61,121 nt of DNA from Paenibacillus hemerocallicola (GTDB taxonomy: Bacteria > Bacillota > Bacilli > Paenibacillales > NBRC-103111): contig NZ_VDCQ01000046.1 of the NCBI RefSeq assembly GCF_006265175.1, positions 18,089-79,209 of the forward strand, in the 5' to 3' direction. The notes beneath the pieces were generated by a model. The model was not told the origin of the DNA, ran no database searches, and saw only the letters and a list, made by a program, of their open reading frames with translations. The translations under genes were made by a program, and so were the position numbers. Of this stretch, positions 41,798 through 51,006 are shown piece after piece. Every line of letters starts with the position of its first letter. Positions within the stretch are counted from its first letter, which is position 1.

Positions 41798-41811
41798 TTA
41801 AAGCGCTTTCA
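41798..41811 (+). promoter_or_regulatory. cre-like (CcpA) site upstream of the symporter
   Basis: TTAAAGCGCTTTCA (reverse TGAAAGCGCTTTAA) fits the TGWAANCGNTNWCA catabolite-responsive element at all but one edge position, 39 bases before the start codon. Confidence 0.6.
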
Positions 41812-41849
41812 GATTAAGCGACAACTATTCCGCAAAGGAGAGGAACAGC

Positions 41850-43114
41850 ATGCACGTACTCGACTGGGTTGTCATGGGACTCTATTTCCTTCTAATGATC
41901 GGCATCGGCGTCTGGTCGTATCGGCAGGTGAAGGGCACGGGCGATTTTTTCACGGCGGGAGGCCGCATGCCGTGGTGGCTGTCGGGCATCTCGCACCATA
42001 TGTCCGGATACAGCGCGGCCGTGTTCGTCGCTTATGCGGGCGTCGCCTACAAGTACGGCTTCACACTGTACATCTGGTGGGCCGTTCCGGTGGCGATCGC
42101 CGTCTTCGTCGGCGCCAGGTGGATCGCCCCCCGCTGGTCCCGACTGCGGCAGCGGCTGAACATCGAATCGCCGACGGAATATTTGGCGAAACGGTACAAC
42201 GTCCCGACCCAGCAAATCATGGCATGGAGCGGTGTGCTGCTGAAGCTATTCGACGTCGGCGCGAAGTGGGCGGCGATCGCAGTCATTCTGAACGTATTCG
42301 CCGACGTTCCGCTGACGACCGGCATTATCGTATCCGGTGCCTTGTCGCTCTTGTATATTACGATCGGCGGACTATGGGCGGATGCCTTGACCGACTTCGC
42401 CCACTCGCGGCGCCCAACGGCAAAGAAGCGCGCAAGGCCGCTTACTTGTCCTCCGCCCTCTACTTGATATGGCCGCTGATCCTGTTTTTCCCGATGTGGG
42501 CCGCTCCGATCTTCTATCCGTCGCTCGCCGACCCGAACCAGTCCTACTCGATGATGGCGATGGATTTGCTGCCGCCCGGCCTGATCGGGCTCGTGCTCGC
42601 ATCGATGTTCGCGCATACGATGGCCATGACGACGTCGGATGCGAACGCGATCACGTCGGTCGTCACCCGCGACATTTTGCCCAGACTGTTTGCCCGCTTC
42701 CGCAACCTGAACGGCAAAGCGTCGCTGCTCGCCGCACGCGTCACCCTCGTCGTCTTCACCTCGCTGACGCTTCTCGTCGCGGTCAACCAGAGCGACTTCG
42801 GCGGCATTCTCGGCCTGCTCATCACATGGTTCGGAGCGCTCATCGGGCCGATCTCGATTCCGATGCTGCTCGGCCTCCTTCCCGCATTCAAGCGCAGCGG
42901 ATCGGCGGCCGCGATCGTCTCTTGGGCGGGCGGACTGCTGACGTTCGGCTATGTGAAATATATAATGGAGGCGGCCTCTACCGCCACCCTCGTCGCTTCG
43001 CCCGTAATCGTATCGGCCGTGCTCTTCATCGGCCTCGGCATGGCTACGCACAAGCACAGCGTGCCGGCCGAAGTCGACGAGCTGGTCGACTCGCTGAACG
43101 AAGATATGAAATGA
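41850..43114 (+). pseudogene. Sodium:solute symporter, broken by internal deletion and frameshift
   Basis: Frame 1 from ATG 41850 (AGGAG site upstream) encodes the first five or six spans of an SSS-family transporter (SYRQVKGTGDFFTAGGRMPWW..., GGLWADALTDF). At about 42400 that sequence breaks off; the rest resumes in another frame with AAPNGKEARKAAYLSSALYLIWP and continues to 43114 (TSDANAITSVVTRDILP). Intact relatives have roughly 100 more residues between these two points. So both a deletion and a frame change are present, and the transporter is almost certainly inactive. Sugar or acid substrate unknown; a cre-like site lies upstream. Confidence 0.8.
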
Positions 43115-43294
43115 GGCGGCAGGCTGCTTGCCGGTTCCATGAAAACGCCGTTTGATCCAGCGCACCCGCACGGCGGCGAGGCGAACGGCGCGGCAAATGC
43201 CGAAGAAGCGATTCGTTGCGCGTGAAAAAAGCGAAGTATCGGGCGTTGCCGTTTTGGATCGGATGCACGAAGAGCTTTTACATGCGGATAAAGA

Positions 43295-43337
43295 GAAAAC
43301 ATCCGGCCCGCGCCCTGAGGCGAAACCGGATGTTTTC
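43295..43337. terminator. Bidirectional terminator between convergent genes
   Basis: GAAAACATCCGG and CCGGATGTTTTC form 12 perfect pairs around a 19-base loop, with A- and T-runs on the two sides, suited to terminating both the symporter remnant and the GH18-like gene. Confidence 0.8.
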
Positions 43338-43379
43338 CTTATATGAGGCGCTCCGCCGCGCTTCCTGCTGCGCTGCGCC

Positions 43380-44636
43380 TTACTTTTGGCCTACCCACTC
43401 CTTCATCCACCATTCCCGGTCCGGCGCGTAATCGTGTCCGTAAGGGTCGTTCGGATCCGGGCCGACCAAAATAAATTTGCTCCACCAGAAAATGCCCGCC
43501 CCGTTCACGCCGTTTTTGACGATTCTCGGGTCCGATCCCCGGTCGATCGCCAGCTGCTCCCGGGCCATCTTCAGCCCTTTCGCCGCGTTGACAATGTTTT
43601 CGACCGCGGGATCGTGATACACCGTGCCGTCTTCCGCCACTTTTTTCTCGTAAGCGGGCATAGTCGGATTCAGCATCGTGGTCGGCCGGCTGCTGTTCGC
43701 GATGGCGTGCGCGTACCGAATTATCGTCGATTTCCACAGCTGCTGGTACGTTTCCGCGGAAACGACCGGGGAGCCCCAGCCCATCTGATCGTACATCATC
43801 GGGTTCAGCATGTTGAATATGCCGGCCATTTCCGTTACGTAGGCGTCGGACCAAACGGCCGGATCGGCCGGAGAGGCGATCGAATAAATGGCCGTCTCGT
43901 TCAGCGCGCCCCGCACATGCTGCGCCGTCGCCATAAGCACCGGATCATTCGGCAGGAATCCTTCGATGTCGAGCTGAATGCCGTCCGCCTTATACCATTT
44001 CCCTTCGTATAGTACGCCTTGATTGACGATTTTGTCGGCGAATGCCCGCAGGTTGTCGTTGAAGACGGCGTTCCCGAAGTTCGGATTGCTTACCCGCTGG
44101 CCGTTTTGCCAAAAATACCGCTGGCCGTAATTGACGGTGGCGATAATTTTTTGGCCGGGGTCCGTTTCCCGCGAAAGTTTCATCCAGCGGCCGAGCTGCG
44201 CGTAGCCTTCCTCCGGCAGCGTGCCGTTGTAGGCGTCATTGCTGTTCGCGAGAATGCCGATATCCGCCAGCTGGTATTTGATTTTATATTTTTGCAGCTC
44301 CAGCACGCGCTGTTTCATCTGCGCATCCGTCAAAGGCTCGACCCCGCTAAACCAATAAGAGTTCAAATAGGCCGTATTGTTCGCTTGCCGCGCCACGCCC
44401 GGTTTGTCGCCTCCGCTGCCGGTGCCGCCAACGACGCTCGCTTTGTACGTAATTTCTTCCGTCTGCTTCCAGATCAGCTCCTCCGTCCGTTTCACCGTCC
44501 ATTCCACGCTGCCGCCTTGACCCGTATCCGTCATCGTCTGAGCGTCCGTCTGTTCCTGCCCGTACGCGGTCAACGTAAACAAGGACGACAACAGGGCGAC
44601 CAGCATGAACAACATTGCCGATTTGCGCTTGATCAT
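43380..44636 (-). CDS. Secreted GH18-like TIM-barrel hydrolase
   Basis: 418 residues with a signal peptide (MIKRKSAMLFML... ending TAYG). The DGIQLDIEG segment (near residue 220) matches the DxxDxDxE strand-4 signature of chitinase-like glycosidases with the terminal Glu as acid, and MMYDQMGWGSP resembles the strand-6 Met-Tyr-Asp. Last gene of the operon after the YesM-like kinase, with a cre-like site 72 bases upstream. It probably degrades an extracellular glycan whose products are imported by the Lpl-type transporter. Confidence 0.65.
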   Translation of the reverse strand: MIKRKSAMLFMLVALLSSLFTLTAYGQEQTDAQTMTDTGQGGSVEWTVKRTEELIWKQTEEITYKASVVGGTGSGGDKPGVARQANNTAYLNSYWFSGVEPLTDAQMKQRVLELQKYKIKYQLADIGILANSNDAYNGTLPEEGYAQLGRWMKLSRETDPGQKIIATVNYGQRYFWQNGQRVSNPNFGNAVFNDNLRAFADKIVNQGVLYEGKWYKADGIQLDIEGFLPNDPVLMATAQHVRGALNETAIYSIASPADPAVWSDAYVTEMAGIFNMLNPMMYDQMGWGSPVVSAETYQQLWKSTIIRYAHAIANSSRPTTMLNPTMPAYEKKVAEDGTVYHDPAVENIVNAAKGLKMAREQLAIDRGSDPRIVKNGVNGAGIFWWSKFILVGPDPNDPYGHDYAPDREWWMKEWVGQK

Positions 44637-44707
44637 CGCTTATCCTCTCCTTGATGCCAGTATCTTGATGCCAAAGCATGATAAGATGGACCTCCTTTCT
44701 CCTCCAT

Positions 44708-44721
44708 TTTATAGCGCTTTC
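44708..44721 (-). promoter_or_regulatory. cre-like (CcpA) site upstream of the GH18-like gene
   Basis: TTATAGCGCTTTCA (reverse TGAAAGCGCTATAA) resembles a catabolite-responsive element, 72 bases before the start codon. Confidence 0.5.
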
Positions 44722-44810
44722 AAGGAAATTTTTAGCACTCCGATCAACGAAAAATTGCACTTTTCACCGATGGAGACAAAAAGGGCTCGGGCTCTTCCGC
44801 TTGAACGGCG

Positions 44811-46535
44811 CTATCCCTCCGTAAACTTCGGGATCACGATCTTGATCGAGGTGCCGATGCCTCGCCCGCTCCGGATCGAGACGCCGAACGGCTCCCCGAA
44901 CTGCAAACGGATGCGCTCGTGCACGTTGCGGATGCCGTAGCCGGCTTTGACGCCGGAAGAGGCGAAAATACTCTCGATTTTGCCCGGCGGCATGCCGACG
45001 CCGTCATCGATGATTTGGAACACGATCGACTCGTCCTGCGCATAGCCCCATACTTTCAGCCAAATCGGTTCGCCGCCGTACCACGAATGCTCCAGCACGT
45101 TCTCGATGAACGGCTGCAAAATAAGCTTGATCGTATCGTACCGGAACAACCCCTCGTCGATCCGGAAACTGAAGCGAAGCCGGTCTCTATGCTTGATACG
45201 CTGAATGTCGACATACGCCCGCGCCTGCTGCCACTCATCCTCGATCGGGATGATCGCGCGCCCGTCGCTCAGCGTAAGCCGGTAAAACTTCGCAAGCGCC
45301 ATCACCATGTCGTGCAGCTTGCCGATTTCCCCGAACTTCGCCAGACGGCTGATCGAGGACAGCGTGTTGTACAAAAAATGCGGGTTGATTTGCGCCTGCA
45401 GCGCCGCCAGCTCGGCTTCCCGTTTGCGCAAATTGGCGACGTACACGTCGCGGATCAGCATGTCGGTATGCTCCCCCACCTCGTTCAACGCGCGAAAAAT
45501 GCGGGCGAATTCGTCGCCGCCGGAATCGACTGTCCGCCGCCGGAAGTCGCCCTCGCGGAAAGCTTCGAGCACGGCCACGACTTTCGCGACCCGGCTTGCG
45601 AAAAACCGCGAGACGACAATGCCGAGCATCGCCAAAAACAGAAAGCTGACGATGCAGACGAACAGCGTCAAATTGCGCACCTTGGCCGCCCCGCTCTCGA
45701 CGAGCCGGTTCGGGACGTAGGCCGCGATCGTCCAGCCAAGCTCGGTAACCGTCTCCTCGACGGTAAAAAAGCGCCCCGTCTTACCGCTTTGCGGCGGCGG
45801 ATCGCCGGAGGCGTACATCAGCTCGCGCTTTTCGCTCAGGACGGCGATGTAGCTCGCGTCGCCGATTTTTTGCGCGTCGATCGTCTTGAACAGCTCGCCG
45901 ATTTTTACCGTAATGCGGATCAAGCCGAGCGGGGTCAGCCGGTATTCGTCGTTCAGCCGGCGCACGAGCGAAATGTTGCGGAATGCCGTATCCGTTTCGA
46001 TCTGCATGAAGCGCGCGTTCGCGTCGGGCTTCCCCTCCGCGCCCGGAAGCCCGGCGTACCAGGAGCGGTCCGCGATCCTCCCGATATGGTACAGCTCGAA
46101 CTTGCCGACCTTCGTTTGCAGCGGGTCGGAGTCCTGGTTTTGGGCATAGTAAATTTCCGGCAGCGTGCCGCTCGCGACGTAGACGGACAGCCAGATCGGG
46201 ACGCCGGTCGCGTTCACCGTGCCGAGCAGCTTCGGCTTCAAATAGTTCGTCGTCGCCTCGTAGCTCGACCAGCCTTCCTCGTAGCCGCGCAAATATTGCT
46301 GCATCTTCTGGTCGTAATAGAGCAGGCCGGAGACGCGCTTCAAATCTTCCAGCGTGTAGGCGACGTTGTCTTTCATTTGCCGCAGCGTCCCCTGGATGCC
46401 CGCGGAAAACTGCTCCTTGACGGACCGCCGCGTCGACGTATACGCGTACGTGCCGATCAGCACGACCGGAATGAGCACGAACGCCAAATAAGACAAGACG
46501 AGCTTTTGTCCGAACGAGATCGTCCCGGACCGCAT
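44811..46535 (-). CDS. Sensor histidine kinase, YesM-like
   Basis: 574 residues. Membrane span at about 13-33, extracellular dCache-like sensor to about 290, second span 290-312 (LTLFVCIVSFLFLAMLGIVV), HAMP linker, then the HisKA_7TM/LytS-type kinase core with phospho-acceptor H386 in QAQINPHFLYNTLSSI and an HATPase domain (QPFIENVLEHSW, DDGVGMP, GYGIRNVHERI). Partner response regulator is the upstream gene; its stop and this ATG are one base apart. Probably senses a glycan fragment or the binding protein. Confidence 0.93.
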   Translation of the reverse strand: MRSGTISFGQKLVLSYLAFVLIPVVLIGTYAYTSTRRSVKEQFSAGIQGTLRQMKDNVAYTLEDLKRVSGLLYYDQKMQQYLRGYEEGWSSYEATTNYLKPKLLGTVNATGVPIWLSVYVASGTLPEIYYAQNQDSDPLQTKVGKFELYHIGRIADRSWYAGLPGAEGKPDANARFMQIETDTAFRNISLVRRLNDEYRLTPLGLIRITVKIGELFKTIDAQKIGDASYIAVLSEKRELMYASGDPPPQSGKTGRFFTVEETVTELGWTIAAYVPNRLVESGAAKVRNLTLFVCIVSFLFLAMLGIVVSRFFASRVAKVVAVLEAFREGDFRRRTVDSGGDEFARIFRALNEVGEHTDMLIRDVYVANLRKREAELAALQAQINPHFLYNTLSSISRLAKFGEIGKLHDMVMALAKFYRLTLSDGRAIIPIEDEWQQARAYVDIQRIKHRDRLRFSFRIDEGLFRYDTIKLILQPFIENVLEHSWYGGEPIWLKVWGYAQDESIVFQIIDDGVGMPPGKIESIFASSGVKAGYGIRNVHERIRLQFGEPFGVSIRSGRGIGTSIKIVIPKFTEG

Positions 46536-46536
46536 G

Positions 46537-48105
46537 TCAGCACCGCCTCCGGTATTCGCCCGGTGTCATGCCGAACGTTTCCTTGAAATGACGGCTGAAA
46601 TACGGAAGGCTGCGGTAGCCGACCAGGCCGGCGACCTCGTACACTTTCAGCTTCGGGTCCTGCAGCAGCAGCCTCGCCTTTTCCAGACGTCTGGCGATGA
46701 CATAATCGCTGAAATTGATCCCGGTTTCTTCCTTGAACAGGTGGCCCAAATAGTTCGGAGCGAACGAAAACCGGTTCGCGGCGTCGCGCACCGTAACGGC
46801 GCCGTCGAGACGGTCCTCGACGTACCGCTTGATTTCCTCGACGAGCCGACCGTTTTTTTTGACCCGTTTGCGGTACAGCTTCTCGGAAATTTCGAACACT
46901 TTGCGCCGCAGCCAGCTTCTCACGTCTTCGGCCGTTTCGAAACGGAACAGCAGCTCCATGCTCTGCAGCTCCGTGTCCGTCAGCTCGTAAAAATTTTCGT
47001 TGAACTCGCGTAAATAATCGTCCAGCTTGGCGATCGCGTGCAGGACGAAATGATACACCGCGTGCTTCGTGCCTACGCCGCTTGCCAGCGCGAACAAATC
47101 GCCGGTGGCGTCGTCGAGCCGGACGAGCTCGTAGCGCGATATCGCCGCGAACATGTCGTCCAAAACGGCGCCCAACTCCGCGACGTCCCGCGCGACGCCC
47201 GGGTCGCGGTCGCCCGGCCCGATCAAGCGGCCTTTGCCGTAAAACATTTTGCATGCCAGCGCCTCCGCCGCCTGCGCGTACGAACGGTGCAATTCCGCAA
47301 GTCCGGCGGCCGGCTCCCCGAGGCTCGCCGTCACGGATACGCCCGTCCGCGCCTGCATGTCCGCGACAATGCGTTCGGGCAAGGAGAGCTGCTCCGGCCC
47401 GGTCAGAAGCAGCGCGATGCGACGCCCTTCGGCCTTGCGGCAGTATTCGGTTCCGAACGAGCGGACGATGCCGAGCAGCGCGTCGAACCATCGCTCCATC
47501 GTGGCGGCGCGTTCCTCCTCCCGACAGGCGTGCAGCCTGATGTCGAGATCGTCGATTTCGAACAAGGCGACCGCCGCGGGAAACGGAATCCGGTCGAGGC
47601 CGTATTGCAGCAGGAGCGATAAGGCCGGCTCTCCGTCCGTCCTTCCTTCGAGCAGGCGGCCGAGCAGCTCGTTTTGCATATACGGCACGGACTGCCGAAA
47701 CGTCCGCTCCAAGCTTTCGCCGAGCCGTTCCCGGTCGAGCGACTCCACAGCCGTTCGCAGCGCCTGCGCCATGTCTTCGTCGTCGACCGGCTTGAGCACA
47801 TAGCTGCAGGCGTTCATCTTGATCGCTTGCTTCGCATACTGAAAATCGGCATAGCCGCTCACGAATACGACCTTCAGCCCGGGACGCAGCGCGGCCGCTT
47901 GCCTCGCAAGCTCCAGGCCGGACATATTCGGCATTTGGATATCGGTCACGAGTACGTCGATCGTCTCCCGGCTCATCACGTCCAGGGCCGCAAAGCCGCT
48001 GTTCACCGCGGCCGCGACTTCCATCCCCAGCTCTTCCCACGGCGTAAAGCGGCGAAGCCCGTCCAGGTCGAGCTGCTCGTCGTCGGCGAGCAACACTTTG
48101 TACAT
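46537..48105 (-). CDS. Response regulator with AraC output domain, YesN-like
   Basis: 522 residues. N-terminal receiver domain with phospho-acceptor D55 (LVTDIQMPNMSG), acidic pocket DDE at 8-10, and a C-terminal AraC helix-turn-helix pair (about 415-520: TVRDAANRFSFAPNYLGHLFKEETGINFSDYV in pieces, then GYRSLPYFSRHFKETFGMTPGEYR). The long middle segment is typical of YesN. It likely activates the transporter operon and the GH18-like gene. Confidence 0.93.
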   Translation of the reverse strand: MYKVLLADDEQLDLDGLRRFTPWEELGMEVAAAVNSGFAALDVMSRETIDVLVTDIQMPNMSGLELARQAAALRPGLKVVFVSGYADFQYAKQAIKMNACSYVLKPVDDEDMAQALRTAVESLDRERLGESLERTFRQSVPYMQNELLGRLLEGRTDGEPALSLLLQYGLDRIPFPAAVALFEIDDLDIRLHACREEERAATMERWFDALLGIVRSFGTEYCRKAEGRRIALLLTGPEQLSLPERIVADMQARTGVSVTASLGEPAAGLAELHRSYAQAAEALACKMFYGKGRLIGPGDRDPGVARDVAELGAVLDDMFAAISRYELVRLDDATGDLFALASGVGTKHAVYHFVLHAIAKLDDYLREFNENFYELTDTELQSMELLFRFETAEDVRSWLRRKVFEISEKLYRKRVKKNGRLVEEIKRYVEDRLDGAVTVRDAANRFSFAPNYLGHLFKEETGINFSDYVIARRLEKARLLLQDPKLKVYEVAGLVGYRSLPYFSRHFKETFGMTPGEYRRRC

Positions 48106-48197
48106 GCGCGGTCGTTCCTTTCCGAAGCGTGATCGGCGGCGGAGAACCGCTCCCCGCCCCGTATCATCTATACGTACGGCCCGGCCCCGTTATCCTG

Positions 48198-48397
48198 CTA
48201 CTTGACGCCCATTTTGGCGCGATTTTCGCGCCGTTTGGCGGTCTTATCCTGCAGAAGCCTGCCGCACCCGGCCACCTTTGCCTCTTTGTCCGCCCGGTCG
48301 AGGATAAGATCGCATCGGCGTCGGTAGCGGCCGCAATCGCTTTCGCCCTCGCTTCGACATAAATCTCCCTGACGACTTCGGCGATGCGGCAAGTATC
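48198..48397 (-). pseudogene. Decayed 3' fragment of a second solute-binding protein gene
   Basis: Translated on the minus strand in two frames, this stretch gives IAEVVREIYVEARAKAIAAATDADA and, after a shift, LILDRADKEAKVAGCGRLLQ...KRRENRAKMGVK-stop. This mirrors the C-terminus of the adjacent binding protein (QDIYAEARAKMLYAKSDDE..., LLDKANKDANQAGYAKLLKYKTDKWRENLKKMGAK) residue for residue over about 60 positions, but with substitutions, a frameshift and no 5' part. It lies 26 bases after the intact gene, so it is the stump of a diverged duplicate or neighbour. Confidence 0.75.
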
Positions 48398-48423
48398 ACC
48401 GATCTATACAACGAACAATCTCG

Positions 48424-50049
48424 CTATTTCGCACCCATTTTTTTCAGGTTCTCCCGCCATTTGTCCGTCTTGTATTTCAACAGCTTGGCGTAGCCCGCCT
48501 GGTTCGCGTCCTTGTTCGCCTTGTCGAGCAGGACGCTTACTTCGTCGTCGCTTTTCGCGTACAGCATTTTCGCTCTCGCTTCGGCGTAAATGTCCTGCAC
48601 CCTTTGGGCGATAATGCCTTCCTCCGAATCGGGCGCCGGGTCAAGGTTGATGAACTCGGTTACGTTGTACGACGTTTTGCGGGTAACCGCGCTTTGCGCC
48701 GCCGCTCCCCAATCTTCCTTGCCCGGGGGATACTGCTGCATGACCCGATCGTTAATCCCGCTCAAAAACGAGGAGTTGCCGGCCCATGTAAACGTATCCC
48801 ACACTCCGAGCAGCCGCGCCACCTCCTCCGAATGATCGAAATATTCCTTTTTCAGCTTCGGGGTGCCGAGCTCGTCGACTCCTTGCCAGTACGTGCCTTC
48901 CGGTCCGAAGTTGATCAGCCGCTGTCCTTCTTCCCCGGTCAGCCAGTCCAAGTAGGCGAATATGCCTTCCGGATTTTTGGCGCGAGTCGTAATGACATTC
49001 ACATTCCAGCCGAGCACGTCGTACCCCGTCGCCCATACTTTGTTTTTGTCCACCGCTTCCTTGCGTAGCGGCCAAATGATCGAATAGCCCGCTTCCGCAT
49101 CTTTCGCCATCAGTGCGACGGTGCCGCGCTTGCCGAGATCGGTTACGTTAAACGCCGCCGCGACGGCGACCCGTCCGGCCGTCACTTTTTCCCGCACCTG
49201 GTCGAGCGTCTGCGTCAGCGCGTCCTGCGTCATCAGCTTTTCGCGGTACAGCCTGCTGGCGAACTGCATCGTCTCCTTGTAGACCGGGTCGACGAACAGC
49301 GACGTCAGCTGACCGCCTTGCGGCACCGCCAGTTGGGAAAGGAACTGGGTCGGATGGTCTGCCGCGAAGCCGGAGTACAGCACGTCGATCCCTTGCCCGG
49401 CTATCGTCACCTCAAACGGGACGACGTTCGGGTAGCTTTCCTTCACCTTTTTCAGGTAGGCGTACAGGTCGTCGAACGTTTCCAGCTTCGGCGAGCCGAG
49501 CTCCTTGTATATTTTTTTGTTGACAATATAGCCGCCGTTGCCGGTCGGAAGCTTCGTGTACCAGTTCGGAAACTGGTACAGCTTGCCGTCCTCGGACCGA
49601 AGCAGGCCGATCGCGGCAGACGACGCCCATTTTTTCAAATTCGGGTATTTTTCCAAATACGGATCGAGCGCCACGAGCTTGCCGGCTTTGCGCAGCCGTT
49701 CCACATCGGGTCCCCGCTCGGTGAAAATGACGTCCGGCAGCTCGTCTGCGGCGATCATCGTGTTCAGCTTTTGCGCCGCCGCGCCGCCGGACGGAATGGC
49801 GGTCACGTTCACCTTCTTGTTGTCCTTGATCCATTTCGTCGCCATATCTCCCCCCCACGGCTGCATCGTGTACCAGTCATAGCTGCCGTAAAAGCTGAAC
49901 GATAGCGGCGTTTCGCCGAACGCGAACTTGCCTTCCGCATTGTCCGACCGCCCGGTGTCCCCGCCGTCCCCTTTGTCGCAGCCGGCTGCGGCCACGGCGA
50001 GGCCGAGCGCCGCCGCGAGCAGGGCGGATTTGCCGTTCGAGACGTTCAT
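48424..50049 (-). CDS. Extracellular solute-binding lipoprotein (LplA-like)
   Basis: 541 residues; lipobox AAAGC (Cys 24) after MNVSNGKSALLAAAL. The long form with WGGDMATKWIKDNKK, RSEDGKLYQFPNWY and a C-terminal helix ending WRENLKKMGAK is typical of LplA/YtcQ-type binding proteins for oligosaccharides such as oligogalacturonides. The frame opens earlier, but TTGGAGGGAAC precedes ATG 50049. Third gene after its permeases, before the two-component system. A decayed copy of its 3' end follows. Confidence 0.9.
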   Translation of the reverse strand: MNVSNGKSALLAAALGLAVAAAGCDKGDGGDTGRSDNAEGKFAFGETPLSFSFYGSYDWYTMQPWGGDMATKWIKDNKKVNVTAIPSGGAAAQKLNTMIAADELPDVIFTERGPDVERLRKAGKLVALDPYLEKYPNLKKWASSAAIGLLRSEDGKLYQFPNWYTKLPTGNGGYIVNKKIYKELGSPKLETFDDLYAYLKKVKESYPNVVPFEVTIAGQGIDVLYSGFAADHPTQFLSQLAVPQGGQLTSLFVDPVYKETMQFASRLYREKLMTQDALTQTLDQVREKVTAGRVAVAAAFNVTDLGKRGTVALMAKDAEAGYSIIWPLRKEAVDKNKVWATGYDVLGWNVNVITTRAKNPEGIFAYLDWLTGEEGQRLINFGPEGTYWQGVDELGTPKLKKEYFDHSEEVARLLGVWDTFTWAGNSSFLSGINDRVMQQYPPGKEDWGAAAQSAVTRKTSYNVTEFINLDPAPDSEEGIIAQRVQDIYAEARAKMLYAKSDDEVSVLLDKANKDANQAGYAKLLKYKTDKWRENLKKMGAK

Positions 50050-50088
50050 GCCGTTCCCTCCAATCGCAAATTCCCGCAATTATAAAAT

Positions 50089-50982
50089 TCACTCCTTCAA
50101 CGAGCCGACGAGCACGCCTTTGACGAAATATTTTTGCAGAAACGGATAGACGAGGACGACCGGAATCGTCGCGACCATCATCGTCGCCATCGTCAGCGAC
50201 TTCGTCGTGACGCCCGCCATTCTCGCCATATGCTCCTGGGCCGCCGCGTTCGTCTGCATCAGTTGCTCGGACATAATGTTCGAGTTCATGATTTGCTGAA
50301 GCACCGTCTGGATCGGCAGCAGCTCCGGCGTCGAGATGAAAATGCCGGCCGTAAACCAATCGTTCCAATGATACACCGCCGTAAACAGCGATAGCGTGGC
50401 GATGACCGGGCCGGAGAGCGGAGCGACGATTTTGAAAAAAATGCCGAAATGGCCGCAACCGTCGATTTTCGCCGACTCTTCGAGACCGGCCGGAAGCGCC
50501 GCGAAAAACGTGCGGAATACGATCATGTTCCAGACGCTGATCAACGACGGGACGATCATTACCCAGAAGCTGTTCATCATGCCGAGCTCGCGGTTCAGCA
50601 AAAAAAACGGGATGAGCCCGCCGCTGAAATACAGCGTGACGATGCAAAACACCATATACCCTTTTTTGCCGATCAGCCCCCGGACCGACATGCCGTAGCC
50701 GAACATCGCCGTAAACCATATCGAAAGCGCCGTGCCGACGACCGTTCGCGTCGCCGAGACGAGAAATGCGTTCGACAGCCGTTTGTCCTGAAAGACGATC
50801 GCGTAATTTTCCAGCGTAAACTGCCGCGGCCATACGGTCAGCCCGCCCAATGCCGTATCCGCGCCCGTATTGAACGAGATGACGAGCGCGTTCCAGAACG
50901 GATACAGGGTGGCGGCCCCGAACGCGGCCAGCAGCGCGTAAATCGATGCCTGCATCATCCGGTCCCCCCGGCTCGGCTTCAT
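50089..50982 (-). CDS. Carbohydrate ABC transporter permease (LplC/YtcP type)
   Basis: 297 residues with six membrane spans; EAA loop (PAGLEESAKIDGCGHFGIFFKIVAPLSGP) and the conserved C-terminal PFLQKYFVKGVLVGSLKE that marks this subfamily. It lies 24 bases after the LplB-type permease. With the partner permease and the LplA-like binding protein it imports an oligosaccharide, powered by an ATPase not encoded here. Confidence 0.92.
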   Translation of the reverse strand: MKPSRGDRMMQASIYALLAAFGAATLYPFWNALVISFNTGADTALGGLTVWPRQFTLENYAIVFQDKRLSNAFLVSATRTVVGTALSIWFTAMFGYGMSVRGLIGKKGYMVFCIVTLYFSGGLIPFFLLNRELGMMNSFWVMIVPSLISVWNMIVFRTFFAALPAGLEESAKIDGCGHFGIFFKIVAPLSGPVIATLSLFTAVYHWNDWFTAGIFISTPELLPIQTVLQQIMNSNIMSEQLMQTNAAAQEHMARMAGVTTKSLTMATMMVATIPVVLVYPFLQKYFVKGVLVGSLKE

Positions 50983-51006
50983 GCGGAACTCACCTCCTTA
51001 TGCGGA

